A stretch of DNA of 64,000 nt from positions 7,352,694-7,416,693 of the forward strand of contig OX465119.1 of NCBI GenBank assembly GCA_949987565.1, in the 5' to 3' direction. The translations under genes and the position numbers were made by a program. A model generated the notes under the pieces. The model was given only the letters and a program-made list of their open reading frames with translations. It made no database searches and was not told the DNA's origin. This document shows positions 37,886 to 48,300 of the stretch, piece by piece. Within the stretch, counting starts at the first letter, position 1, and every line of letters begins with the position of its first letter. The DNA is from Luidia sarsii (taxonomy: Eukaryota; Echinodermata; Asteroidea; Paxillosida; Luidiidae).

Positions 37886-38071
37886 CTACACTGGTTTACA
37901 AATCATGTCCCTGTATAGTCCGCACACAATTAACGGAGTACCAGCGATGGTGGTTAAGCGTCATATGTCGGGTCTGTTATAAATTATATTTCGCTGTACG
38001 GTAGGCACATAATTTTGCAATATACCTGTCATTATCGGAATGGGAAAAGGTGTATTTTACAATCATGTATA

Positions 38072-39570
38072 TGATTGTATATAAGTGTCACAAAGTCACT
38101 AAACCCACTGAATTAAATCACTATCGTCCAGTTGCTCTTACGTCAAATGCTATGAAGTGTCTTGAGAGGATACTGCTTAAATTTCTGAAAGATCAGGTTG
38201 ATTCTTTCGATCAGACCCAATTTGCTTACCAAAAAATAGAAGTGGTGAAGATGCTGTACTTGTTTTTCTTCATAGTCTGTATGTACCAACATCTGGAAAC
38301 TCCAAAGTCGTATGTTGGATCGGTTTTTATTGACTTCTCAAGTGCATTCAATACTATTGTACCTCATTTATTAATAGAAAAATTACTCCAGATGAATATT
38401 ACTCCTAAACTTGCCATGATTTTTCATAATTTCCTTGTAGACAAACCGCAATGGGTGCCGTGCAATGCAATTATGTCACTTCAAGTATGAAGTCTCTGAG
38501 TCTTGGAGCTCCTCAAGGTTGTGTGATTTCTCCCATCTTATTCTCACTGTACACAAGTGACTGCAGGATCTCAGACTCTAACTGTGCAATAATCAAATAT
38601 GCAGATGATACCGTCATCAGTGGAGTTTTGCAAGATGATGTAGAATCAGTAGATGCATACTTCAAACAAGTTGAAAGGTTTGTCGATTGGTGTGACAGTC
38701 ATTACTTGGTCTTGAATCTATATAAGACAAAAGAAATGATTTTTGATTTTCGGGGTTTTCGATCTAGCCATAACTCCTTGGTTATACATGACCAGTGCAT
38801 TGAGCAGGTCTCTGAATACAAGTATTTAGGTACAGTGATTGATGAGAAATTGAATTGGAATAGAAATTCACAAGTTGTTGCCAGCAAGGCTGGCCAGAGA
38901 TTGTACTTTCTTAGAAAACTTAGGGAGTTTCATGTAGACAATAGCATCTTAGTACTCTTTTATCAGTCAGTGATACAAAGTGTTCTTATATTCAATTTTC
39001 TGTGTACTTTTGGCAATCTCTCTCAAGTCAATGTAAAAAATTTTTTTAAGACCGCACAAAATCGCCCAGACAATAACCCGATCAAACCTTCCCTCAATAG
39101 GTTCTTTGTATGGAAAACGCATTCTTCTGAAAGTCCACAGCATTATTTCTGACCTCTCACACCCACTGCACCTTTCTTTGTGTTACAGTCGGTCTGGCGT
39201 TCGCTTGTGTGTCCCTCAGACTATTCGCTCCCGGTTTAGGCAGTCGTTCATCCCAAACGCTATTCACATTTTCAATAGATACTCCAAGCGGTAGATGACT
39301 ATATATCATGGCTGAGCCTTTTTTGCCCTATTGCCACAGACCTTGCATCTGCGTATGTTAATGCTTTTATGTGACTTTCTGGTGTATCCGTGGGTTTAGT
39401 TCGATAATTGTATCGGATGTGTATATGTAATCTGTGTATTATTGATTTCTTACAGTATGAATATGCTTTTATCACATTTGTTTTGGTAACGTGTTTTTTC
39501 CCAGTGGAAGGCAAATTTCTATGTTTTTATGTGGATAATGAATTAAATCAATCAATCAATCAATCAATAA
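38072..39570 (+). mobile_element. 5'-truncated LINE (CR1/L2/Rex-like), inserted in element X
   Basis: The boundaries come from comparison with the second X copy near 43437, where sequence runs from AATCATGTATA straight to AGAAGCTCTCGC without the insert. The insert encodes the reverse-transcriptase domain and C-terminal region and ends with (AATC)n, the short tandem tail common in this LINE group. The 5' part (endonuclease) is absent. Confidence 0.8.
38100..39294 (+). pseudogene. LINE reverse transcriptase, frameshifted
   Basis: Frame one (to about 38480) reads LNHYRPVALTSNAMKCLERI and later SVFIDFSSAFNTIVPHLLIE. Frame two (about 38480-39090) reads LGAPQGCVISPILFSLYTSD, then KYADDTVISG (the catalytic YADD box) and YKYLGTVIDEKLNW. 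A third segment (39106-39294) has the terminal HPL...SGVRL...FIPNAI motif. At least two frameshifts and the 5' truncation make it inactive. Confidence 0.88.
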
Positions 39571-40069
39571 GAAGCTCTCGCACGGTGAAATCGGCAAAAA
39601 ACCGGGTCCCTAAGAAAGTCGTCAGCGATGCACTGTACTACGATGTCGACTTCGCGCACGTGCATGTGGCGGCAGATAATACGATATGTCATTCGATTTT
39701 AGGGAGGTTTAAAAGTCCACTATACACATTATAAAGCTATTATACCTATAAATCAACGTTGTAATTTTCTTTAATCAAAAAGTGGCAATGTATCGTGCAA
39801 ATGCAACAAATCAAGATCAAGCACGACGGCCGGACGGCAGCCGCGTCGCCAGCTAACATCGCGCTTCCCGCAAAGTCAGTGTACACGTTAACGTTACGGC
39901 CGGCGGGCCAAGCACTAGTTTCGTGGTTCGATCTGGCATGTGTCCTAGCGCTTGCGCAGTTGCAATGCCGTAACTATAGAAAATGGAAACTGTGTTACGG
40001 CTGCCGTAACAATAGCCACTGCGTTTGCCATTACATGTGTGTACATGTACATACTGTACACGTATACTA

Positions 40070-40879
40070 TATCCTCCAGTTACCGGTTTTCTTCAAGCTG
40101 ACCAATGTGGACGAAAGTATCACACTAAAAGAGGTCTCAGTCACTTTTTCCACACCACAGACTATTAGAATAATCATAGAGAAGGTTGATCAAGCCTGTC
40201 ACTTTCGTAAGATTACCCGGTACGTTTTTGTTGATGCCCGCGGCGCACCGCGCAGTAAGCATCGTGACCTATTTTCGATGGTGGTGTTTAGTAAGGTGTC
40301 CCAGTGCAGCCAAATGCAAAATAAATTCTTAAAATAACTCAAAATGCTGTGTAGCACTGTAAAATTCTTCCCTGTATATTTTTTTGTGTTCATCTTTGTG
40401 GGTTTTTTTCGACACTGCTTCTAACACTTTCCTCAAATCATTCATAATTTATGCTTAAAACTTATTGGTCTGGTTGATGTCTTCTTTTGTGACGTTTAAA
40501 CAAACTCCACAATCCTCTTTCTCACTGCTTCTTCAGTTATGACCTTTCCCAATGTCACTCCAGAGACACATTTCCTCCTTCTTGGTACTTTCTCTCGCTT
40601 CCCTTATATTTTTTTCCATTTTTTATAAAAGCCTATTGGGCCATGTTACTTTTTGTCTTTAAATAATAATAATATAAAAAAATTATATAAGCGAGACGCC
40701 CTATATATAGGAGCCTCCATAGTTTTTTACCCAGAACGGACTGCCTCAATTAGTTGCGTGATATATATTTTTTCCTACGTATGTTGGGGTTTGTTATAGT
40801 ACACTCAGATTTTTTTAGGACCAACAATAAAGAAAACTGGAGCTTCGAAGCAACTGCCAATTTTGTACCTAGGAAAATA
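40070..40879 (+). mobile_element. Element 'Y', copy 2, right end missing
   Basis: Starts TATCCTCCAGTTACCGG after a GTACAT-rich stretch and follows the Y consensus to CCTAGGAAAATA. There it gives way to (GTACAT)n at 40880. A short deletion near the left end removes part of the GTTTTCGACGATATAAGG block. Confidence 0.8.
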
Positions 40880-40966
40880 TGTACAGTACATGTACGTGTA
40901 CTGTACGTGTACATTGTACATGTACATGTACATGTACATGTACATGTATTGTACTGTACATGTATT
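40880..40966 (+). repeat. (GTACAT)n palindromic microsatellite
   Basis: Self-complementary repeats of TACATG/GTACAT with single-base breaks, wedged between Y copies 2 and 3. Short open frames of alternating His/Val or Tyr/Met through it are artefacts. Confidence 0.9.
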
Positions 40967-42209
40967 TATCATCCAGTGACCGGTTTTCGACGATATAAGG
41001 CCTTTTCTTCAAGCTGACCAATGTGAACGAAAGTATCACACTAAATGAGCTCTCAGTCACTTTTTCCACACCACAGACTATTAGAATAATCATGGAGAAT
41101 GTTGATCAAGCCTGTCACTTCCGTAAGATTACCCGGTTTTGTTTATGTCCACGGCGCGCGCTCCGCGCAGGAAACATCGAGACCTATTTTCGACGGTGGT
41201 GTTTCGTAAGGTGTCCCAGTGCAGCCAAACGCAAAATAAATTCTTGAAATAACTCAAATGCTTTGTGGCACTGTAAAATTCTTCCCTGTATGGTTTTTCT
41301 TGTTCATCTTTCAAGGGTTTTTTCGACACTGCTTCTAACACTTTCCTAAAAACATTCATAATTTATGCTTAAAACGTATTGGTTTGCATTAATTTTGTCC
41401 CATTGCGCTGAGCCACTTTGAGATGGGGAGTTGGATCGACTTTTTTTGTATCACCTATCAACTCCTTTCTTTTCATGCTACCCTCTCCTTTCCCATCCTT
41501 TTCCAAATCATCACAACTGTCCTCATAATAATAAGGAAATAAATCTTACCCCCAATGAATAATTAAAATTGAGAATCATTTTCTTAAAATGTGAAAAGAA
41601 GTTCATTTAAGTTAACCACTGAAAGATATCTTTTACCTTTTTTGCATTTGGGTCTTCAAGTAAACCATATAGGTAAAATACGGTAGGGCGGTATCTGTGA
41701 GTGACACACGCAACATTTCTCATCCAATTGTTAATTTCCAAATCAGAAGATACATCGATCGACGCAGGATGTGATTGTTCGGCTTTGGTCCAAGCTAATA
41801 ATTATAGTGATTCAACCATGGAAGCAGATTCTGTTTTCTTTTCCCTTTTGGTGGGGTTGTATTTCGTTCTGGTTGATGTCTTCTTCTTTGACGTTAAAAA
41901 AACCCTCCACAATCCTCTTTCTCACTGCTTCTTCAGTTATGACCTTTCCCAATGTCACTCAAGAGACACATTTCCTCCTTCTCGGTACTTTCTCTAGCTG
42001 TCCTTTTATAAAAAAAAAAAGCCTATTAGGCCATGTACGTTACTTTATGCCTTTAAATAATAAAAAAACAATATACCCTTTAGGAGCCTCCATAGTTTAT
42101 TACCCAGAACGGACTGCCTCAAGTTGCGTGATATTTTTTTTCTTCCACGTGGCCAGGGGTTTGTTATGGTACACTCAGATTTTGTTTAGGACCAACAATA
42201 AAAAAACCC
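40967..42209 (+). mobile_element. Element 'Y', copy 3, interrupted
   Basis: Starts TATCATCCAGTGACCGG directly after the microsatellite and follows the Y consensus to about 41385. It is interrupted by about 480 bp of unrecognised sequence and resumes at about 41866 (CTGGTTGATGTCTTCTTC). It ends near ACCAACAATAAA, where X copy 2 begins at 42211. The right terminus is missing. Confidence 0.75.
41386..41865. other. Unrecognised insert in Y copy 3
   Basis: Present only in this Y copy. I see no inverted ends or coding potential that I can name. Confidence 0.5.
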
Positions 42210-42210
42210 G

Positions 42211-43605
42211 CAGTGACTATTGTTACGGCAGCCGTAACTCAACTTCCATTTTTTATAGTTACGGCACTGCAACTGCGCAAGCACGAGGACAAGCCAGACT
42301 GTACATGTACAGGCATGGCGCCGCCTCAAGCTCAGTACGGGCACAAGAATATGGAATTCCAACACCGGTTCCTAACTCTGATTTGTAAAGATTTATGCAA
42401 GAGCTTGTGTAAATGAAAGACCTCTGGCCAACCGGTATGACATAATGCAAATTGGCCAATCATCATCGGAATATTAAACTAAAGGGTCCGGCAGAATTAG
42501 AGGCCTAGGCGCCTATATTTTCTCCTCCTTAACTCAGATTGTGAATAAATATGATTATAGTTATACGAAGAAAAATTTACACGGGATGGAAAATAACTCA
42601 ACTGTCTGAAAAGTTAAAACTGATCCTCTTCTGGAAAATAAGTTAGTAACGATTATCAAATTACAAGTCAAGCAAACATTATCATCAAAATGCATTAGGC
42701 CTATGTGTTATGTGAATTAATACTGTGGAGCAGGCAATTAGATTTGAATGAGGAAATCGAAGTAGCCGGTGGATCGTCATGTTCAATCGTTGGGCAATCT
42801 ATTTGTAGTTTTGTATCAAGTGAACTCTTGCTATGGTCAGTTAATCTTAGTGACCACTTAAAAAAATGGAGCGGCTGTATTATTTAGTATTTAATTGTGT
42901 TAGTGGTTTATACATGGAGGTAGAAACAGGGGGTATAGAAGCTACCGTCCAGCTCTTTCGATTTGCGATATGTTCGACAAGCAGGCCATCGATCAGTAGC
43001 TGGTACATTTCAAAAGGACACTTTCCTCTTGGCAGCGCAGATTTAACAGCGTATAATTTGAGGACGTAGGCCTATATGTATTAACATGAACCTCGAAGCT
43101 TGAGCGCCCTCACTTGGCGAAACTCAAGACAGGCCTTTATCAAAAGGCGACGATGCGACGGCACGACGCAACTAATATGCAAAGATGCGACGATGCGACG
43201 ATGCGACGACGGCACGACGCAACTACATGCGACGGCACGACGCGACTATGCGCCGTCGACGGCGTAAACGGCTAGAGACTCTGAAAAAAAAATGCGACGC
43301 CTCGATCGATATGCGACGGCACGCAACCGTGCGCCGCGTAACTTGGCAGAGATGGAATTCCATTAATAGGCACATAATTTGCTTGTCTTGAAGCAATATC
43401 TGTCATTATCGGAATGGAAGTCTTTCACAATCATGTATACAAGAAGCTCTCGCACGTTGAGATCGGCAAAAAACGGATCCCTAACAATTCAACGGGTCCC
43501 ATAACAATAAAGTCGTCAGCGATGCACTGTACTACGATGTCGACATCGTGTGCGTGCATGTGGCGGCAGAAAATCGAGAAGTCATTCGATTTTATGGGAG
43601 GTTAC
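42211..43605. mobile_element. Element 'X'-related copy 2
   Basis: Begins CAGTGACTATTGTTACGGCA like X copy 1. It shares its left 140 bp (to CTCAGTACGGGCACAAGAA) and, after different central sequence, about 240 bp at 43368-43605 (TGTCATTATCGGAATGG, AAGCTCTCGCACG, GTCGTCAGCGATGCACTGTA). This second block contains the empty site of the LINE. The right terminal repeat was not found. Confidence 0.6.
43146..43340 (+). repeat. GATGCGAC / GGCACGACGC short tandem repeats
   Basis: Irregular repeats of GATGCGACG, GCGACGGCACGACGC and similar, CpG-rich, inside X copy 2. Confidence 0.75.
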
Positions 43606-43820
43606 GTTACCGTAACGTGCTCAGTTATCTGGCGTGCTGATCTCTCCAGTCGCACTGGCACACACGTTACATGTACATGTACATGTACTACGTGTACATG
43701 TGTAATGTGTATGTGATGTATGCATGTGATTAGCATCAAACACGTGGGTTTTTGGCCTGGAATCTTAAACGTACAAAGCACGTACAAAATGTACATTCTA
43801 CGTACATGTATGTATATTAT

Positions 43821-44855
43821 ACATCGTGGGAACCCCCGTTTTCGACGCTACACGTTTTCGACGCTTAGCCTTCTAACTCACATCGCACTATGAAAACAAC
43901 TCCGTATAACGATCTCAGACTTCGTATTTTACAGTTGGTTTCCTGCTCTTGTCCGTCACCGAAAATGTGGAAATTTAAGGCTTTTCCAGTAGGCCAAACT
44001 CGTGACGTGATTAAAAAAGTTGCTCTTTTGGGGTCTATTTTCCTAGGTACAAAATTGGCAGTTGCTTCGAAGCTCCAGTTTTCTTTATTGTTGGTCCTAA
44101 AAAAAATCTGAGTGTACCTTAACAAACCCCAACATCCGTAGAAAAAAAATATATCACGCAACTTGAGGCAGTCCGTTCAGGGTAAAAACTATGGAGCCTC
44201 CTATAGGGCGTCTCGCTTATATATATATATTTTTTTTTTTAATATTTTTTTTTATTATTTAAAGACAAAAAGTAACATGGCCCAATAGCCTTTTAAAAAA
44301 AATAAAAAAAATAAAAGGGCAGCTAGAGAAAGTACCAAGAAGGAGGAAATGTGTCTCTGGAGTGACATTGGGAAAGGTCATAATACTGAAGAAGCAACGA
44401 GAAAGAGGATTGTGGAGTTTAAAAACCAGACCAATACGTTTTAAGCATAAATTATCAATGATTTGAGGAAAGTGTTAGAAGCAGTGTGGACAAACAAAAA
44501 CAAAGATGAACACAAAAAAACATACAGGGAAGAATTGTACAGTGCCACACAGCATTTTGAGTTATTTTAAGAATTTATTTTGCGTTTGGCTGCACTGGGA
44601 CACCTTACTAAACACCACTGACGAAAATAGGTGACGATGCTTACTGCGCGGTGCGCCGCGGACGTCAACAAAACCGGGTAATCTTACGGAAGTGACAGGC
44701 TTGATCAACCTTCTCTATGATTATTCTAATAGTCTGTGGTGTGGACCATGGTGTGGACAAAGTGACTGGGACCTCTTTTAGTGTGATACTTTCGTCCACA
44801 TTGTTCAGTTTGAAGAAAAGTCCTTATATCGTCGAAAACCGGTTATTGGAGGATA
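43821..44855 (-). mobile_element. Element 'Y', copy 4
   Basis: Full-length reverse copy ending at TCGTGGGAACCCCCG on the left and CCGGTTATTGGAGGATA on the right. It is flanked by TACATG-rich sequence on both sides (ACGTACATGTATGTAT before, CATGTACATGTACATG after). Confidence 0.85.
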
Positions 44856-44937
44856 CATGTACATGTACATGTACATTGTACTGTACATGTACAAACTGTA
44901 CATGGTGTACGCACGACCGTATCCTGCTCGACCACAG

Positions 44938-44945
44938 CACGTGAC
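44938..44945. promoter_or_regulatory. E-box CACGTGAC upstream of HADHA
   Basis: A palindromic CACGTG followed by AC lies 310 bp before the HADHA ATG, outside the neighbouring Y element. It would suit bHLH factors (USF/TFE type). A hexamer is weak evidence on its own. Confidence 0.25.
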
Positions 44946-45214
44946 CCATGCGAGTGCATGCACATTTCTTGACCTTTACTTGATGTAGGAACTCAGCACG
45001 GCCCTTAAGTGAACATTATGCAGAGCATTACTGTGCATACGTTCGGGGCGTTCGGTCGCGTTCGGTCGCGTTCAGGATGGCCGAGCACGGCTGATAGATG
45101 AGACCGTGGCAGCGGCCCGCGGACGAGTTCATCCGCGCTGGCAACCTAGGAAGGGCCGCGTGCTGAATGTATTATGGAGTCACGTCGGTGGTTCACTTAC
45201 GTGCATATTAAATG

Positions 45215-45227
45215 AGGTCAAAGGTTA
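45215..45227 (+). promoter_or_regulatory. DR1 nuclear-receptor element (HNF4/PPAR-RXR type) at HADHA start
   Basis: AGGTCAAAGGTTA is two AGGTCA-type half-sites spaced by one base, 28 bp upstream of the HADHA start codon. DR1 sites bind HNF4 and PPAR/RXR and control beta-oxidation genes in vertebrates. Function here is inferred from sequence and position. Confidence 0.5.
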
Positions 45228-45254
45228 AAAGTCAACGGTAACCAGCAATTAACG

Positions 45255-45321
45255 ATGGCGACCGCACGAGTTTTCGGAGCCCTGCGAGCAGTTTCTCGCT
45301 CGCAATTCACGTATTCCACCG
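45255..45321 (+). CDS. HADHA: HADHA coding exon 1 (presequence)
   Basis: ATG in the context AACGATGG, 22 codons plus one base, rich in Arg/Ser/Ala with no acidic residue, followed by donor GTATGT. Typical matrix-targeting N-terminus. Confidence 0.85.
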
Positions 45322-48300
45322 GTATGTATCTATATTTGACTATTAATTGAAAAAGCAAAGTATTAACCTGTTAAATGTTTGTGCCGTTTTAATGATGATA
45401 CGGCAAAAGCACTCCATGGGGAGAAATAAAAAAGTGCCGGTCATGCGCTGAGATGCCGGACACCGCGCGCTGTGCATGCACAGATAGAGCAAGGAACGAT
45501 CGGGATGTTCACGTCAACATGATCATGATGATTACATCATACGTGTACGCGTACTTTCTACACTGACTGTACTACTGAGTACTGTACTTACTACCATACT
45601 AGTACTAGTACTACTAGTACTAGTAGTAGTACTTGTAGTAGTACTAGTACTAGTAGTAGTACTACGTACTACGTGCTACTAGTACTACTACTAGTACTAG
45701 TACTAGTACTACTACTATTTTGTACTAGTACTAAAAAACTACTAAGTAGTAGTACTAGTGAGTAGTAAGTAGTAGTACTACTACTAGTACTAGTACTAGT
45801 AAGTACATGTAGTAGTACTAGTAGTAGTACTACTACTACTACTAGTACTTTAGTAGTATCCTCCAATAACCGGTTTTCGACGATATAAGGACTTTTCTTC
45901 AAACTGAACAATGTGGACGAAAGTATCACACTAAAAGAGCTCTCAGTTACTTTCTCCACACCACAGACTATTAGAATAATCATAGAGAAGATTGATCAAG
46001 CCTGTCACTTCCATAAGATTACCCGGTTTTGTTGACGTCCGCGGCGCACCGCGCAGTAAGCATCGTCACCTATTTTCGTCGGTGGTGTTTAGTAAGGTGT
46101 CCCAGTGCAGCCAAACGCAAAATAAATTCTTAAAATAACTCAAAATGCTGTGTGGCACTGTAAAATTCTTTCCTGTATGTTTTGTGTGTCTTCATCTTGG
46201 TTTTTTTTTGACACTGCGTCTAACACTTTCCTCAAATCATTGATAATTTATGCTTAAAACGTATTGATCTGGTTGATGTCTTCTTTTGTGACGTTTAAAA
46301 AAAATCCACAATCCTCTTTCTCACTGCTTCTTCAGTTATGACCTTTCCCAATGTCACTCCAGAGACACATTTCCTCCTTCTTGGTACTTTCTCTAGCTGC
46401 CCTTTAATCTTTTTCATTTTTTATAAAAGCCTATTGGGCCATGTTACTTTTTGCCTTTAAATAATAATACAAAATAAATAAAAAAAATTATATAAGCGAG
46501 ACGCCCTATAGGAGGCTCCATAGTTTTTACCCTGAACGGACTGCCTCAAGTAGCGTGATATATTTTTTTTCTACGGATGTTGGGGTTTGTTATGGTACAC
46601 TCAGATTTTTTTTAGGATGAACAATAAAGAAAACTGGAGCTTCGAAGCAACTGCCAAATTTGTACCTAGGAAAATAGACCCCAAAAGAGCAACTTTTTTA
46701 ATCACACGAGTTTGGCCTACTGGAAAAGTCTTAACTTTCCACATTTTCGGTGACGGGAAAGAGCAGGAAACCAACTGTAAGATACGAAGTCTGAGATCGT
46801 TATACGGAGTTGTGTCCATTGTGCGATGTGAGTTAGAAGGCTAAGCGCCGAAAACATGTACCGTCGAAAACGGGGGTTCCCACGATACTACTACTAGTAC
46901 TACTACTACTAGTGCTAGTACTGATATAACAGATAACCGCGTTGTGTGCAAACTTAAGTTAAAGCCGGGAGCGAGCTTCAGTTCAGTTCATGGCATTGGC
47001 AGCTTTCTCAAAAACACTTTCAACTTTAAGATTAATTTTTGGGCACAACTGCAGAATACCCCACCACTCACCTCTGACCTGCACACTATGCAGACACTGC
47101 AGTATCGTGGGAACCCCCGTTTTCGACGGTACACGTTTTCGACGCTTGGCCTTCTAACTCACATTGCACGATAAAAACAACTCCGTATAACGATTTCAGA
47201 CTTCGTATCTTCCGGTTTGTTTCCTGCTCTTCGTCCGTCACAGAAAATTTGGAAAGTTAAGGCTCTTTCAGAAATTGTTACTACTATTATCGTGGGAACC
47301 CCCGTTTTTGACGGTACACGATTTCGACGCTTAGCCTTCTAACCCACATCGCACGATGAAAACAACTCCGTATAATGATCTCAGACTTCGTATCTTACAG
47401 TTGGTTTCCTGCTCTTTACCGTCACCGAAAATGTGGAAAGTTAATGCTTTTCCAGTAGGCCAAACTCGTGTGATTAAAAAAGTTGCTCTTTTGGGGTCTA
47501 TTTTCCTAGGTACAAAATTGGGAGTTGCTTCCAAGCTCCAGTTTTCTTTATTGTTGGTCCTAAAAAAAATCTGAGTGTACCATAAGAAACCCCAACGTCC
47601 GTAGAAAAAAATATATCACGCAACTTGAGGCAGTCCGTTCTGGGTAAAAACAATGGAGGCTCCCCTACTATAAGGCGTCTCGCTTATATAATTTTATATA
47701 ATAATAATAAAAAGTAACATGGCCCAATAGGCTTTTATAAAAAATGAAAAAAATAAAAGGGCAGCTAGAGAAAGTACCAAGAAGGAGGAAATGTGTCTCT
47801 GGAGTGACATTGGGAAAGGTCATAACTGAAGAAGCAGTGAGTAAGAGGATTGTGGAGTTTTTTTAAACGTCACCAAAGAAGACATCAACCAGACCAATAC
47901 GTTTTAAGCATAAATTATGAATGATTTGAGGAAAGTGTTAGAAGCAGTGTCGAAAAAAAAAACCCCAAAGATGAACACAAAAAACATACAGGGAAGAATT
48001 TTACAGTGCCACACAGTATTTTGAGTTATTTTAAGAATTTATTTTGAGTTTGGCTGCACTGGGACACCTTACTAAACACCACCGACGAAAATAGGTGACG
48101 ATGCTTACTGCGCGGTGCGTTGCAGACGTCAACAAAACCGGGTAATCTTACGGAAGTGACAGGCTTGATCAACCTTCTCTATGACTATTCTAATAGTCTG
48201 TGGTGTGGAGAAAGTGACTGAGACCTCTTTTAGTGTGATACTTTCGTCCACATTGTTCAGTTTGAAGAAAAGTCCTTATATCGTCGAAAACCGGTTACTG

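Larger units (their letters stand above)
37434..40021. mobile_element. TIR element 'X', copy 1, split by a LINE
   Basis: The left end CAGTGGCTATCGTACGCGTT (37434) and the right end (reverse complement CAGTGGCTATTGTTACGGCA at 40021) are inverted repeats of about 75 bp (shared GTTACGGCAGCCGTAAC, TTTCCATTTTCTATAGTTAC, CAACTGCGCAAGCGC). Without the LINE insert the element is about 1.09 kb. No target duplication is obvious. It contains the degenerate telomere-like array. Confidence 0.7.

Noticed and set aside
39795..40337. 180-codon plus-strand open frame
   Set aside because: Spans the right end of element X, a microsatellite and the left part of Y copy 2; no domain.
45020..45150. Minus-strand ATG frame (MNSSAGRCHG...) as HADHB first exon
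   Set aside because: Its only decent donor gives phase 2, but the next HADHB exon needs phase 1. The exon at 37154-37229 fits in phase and presequence character.
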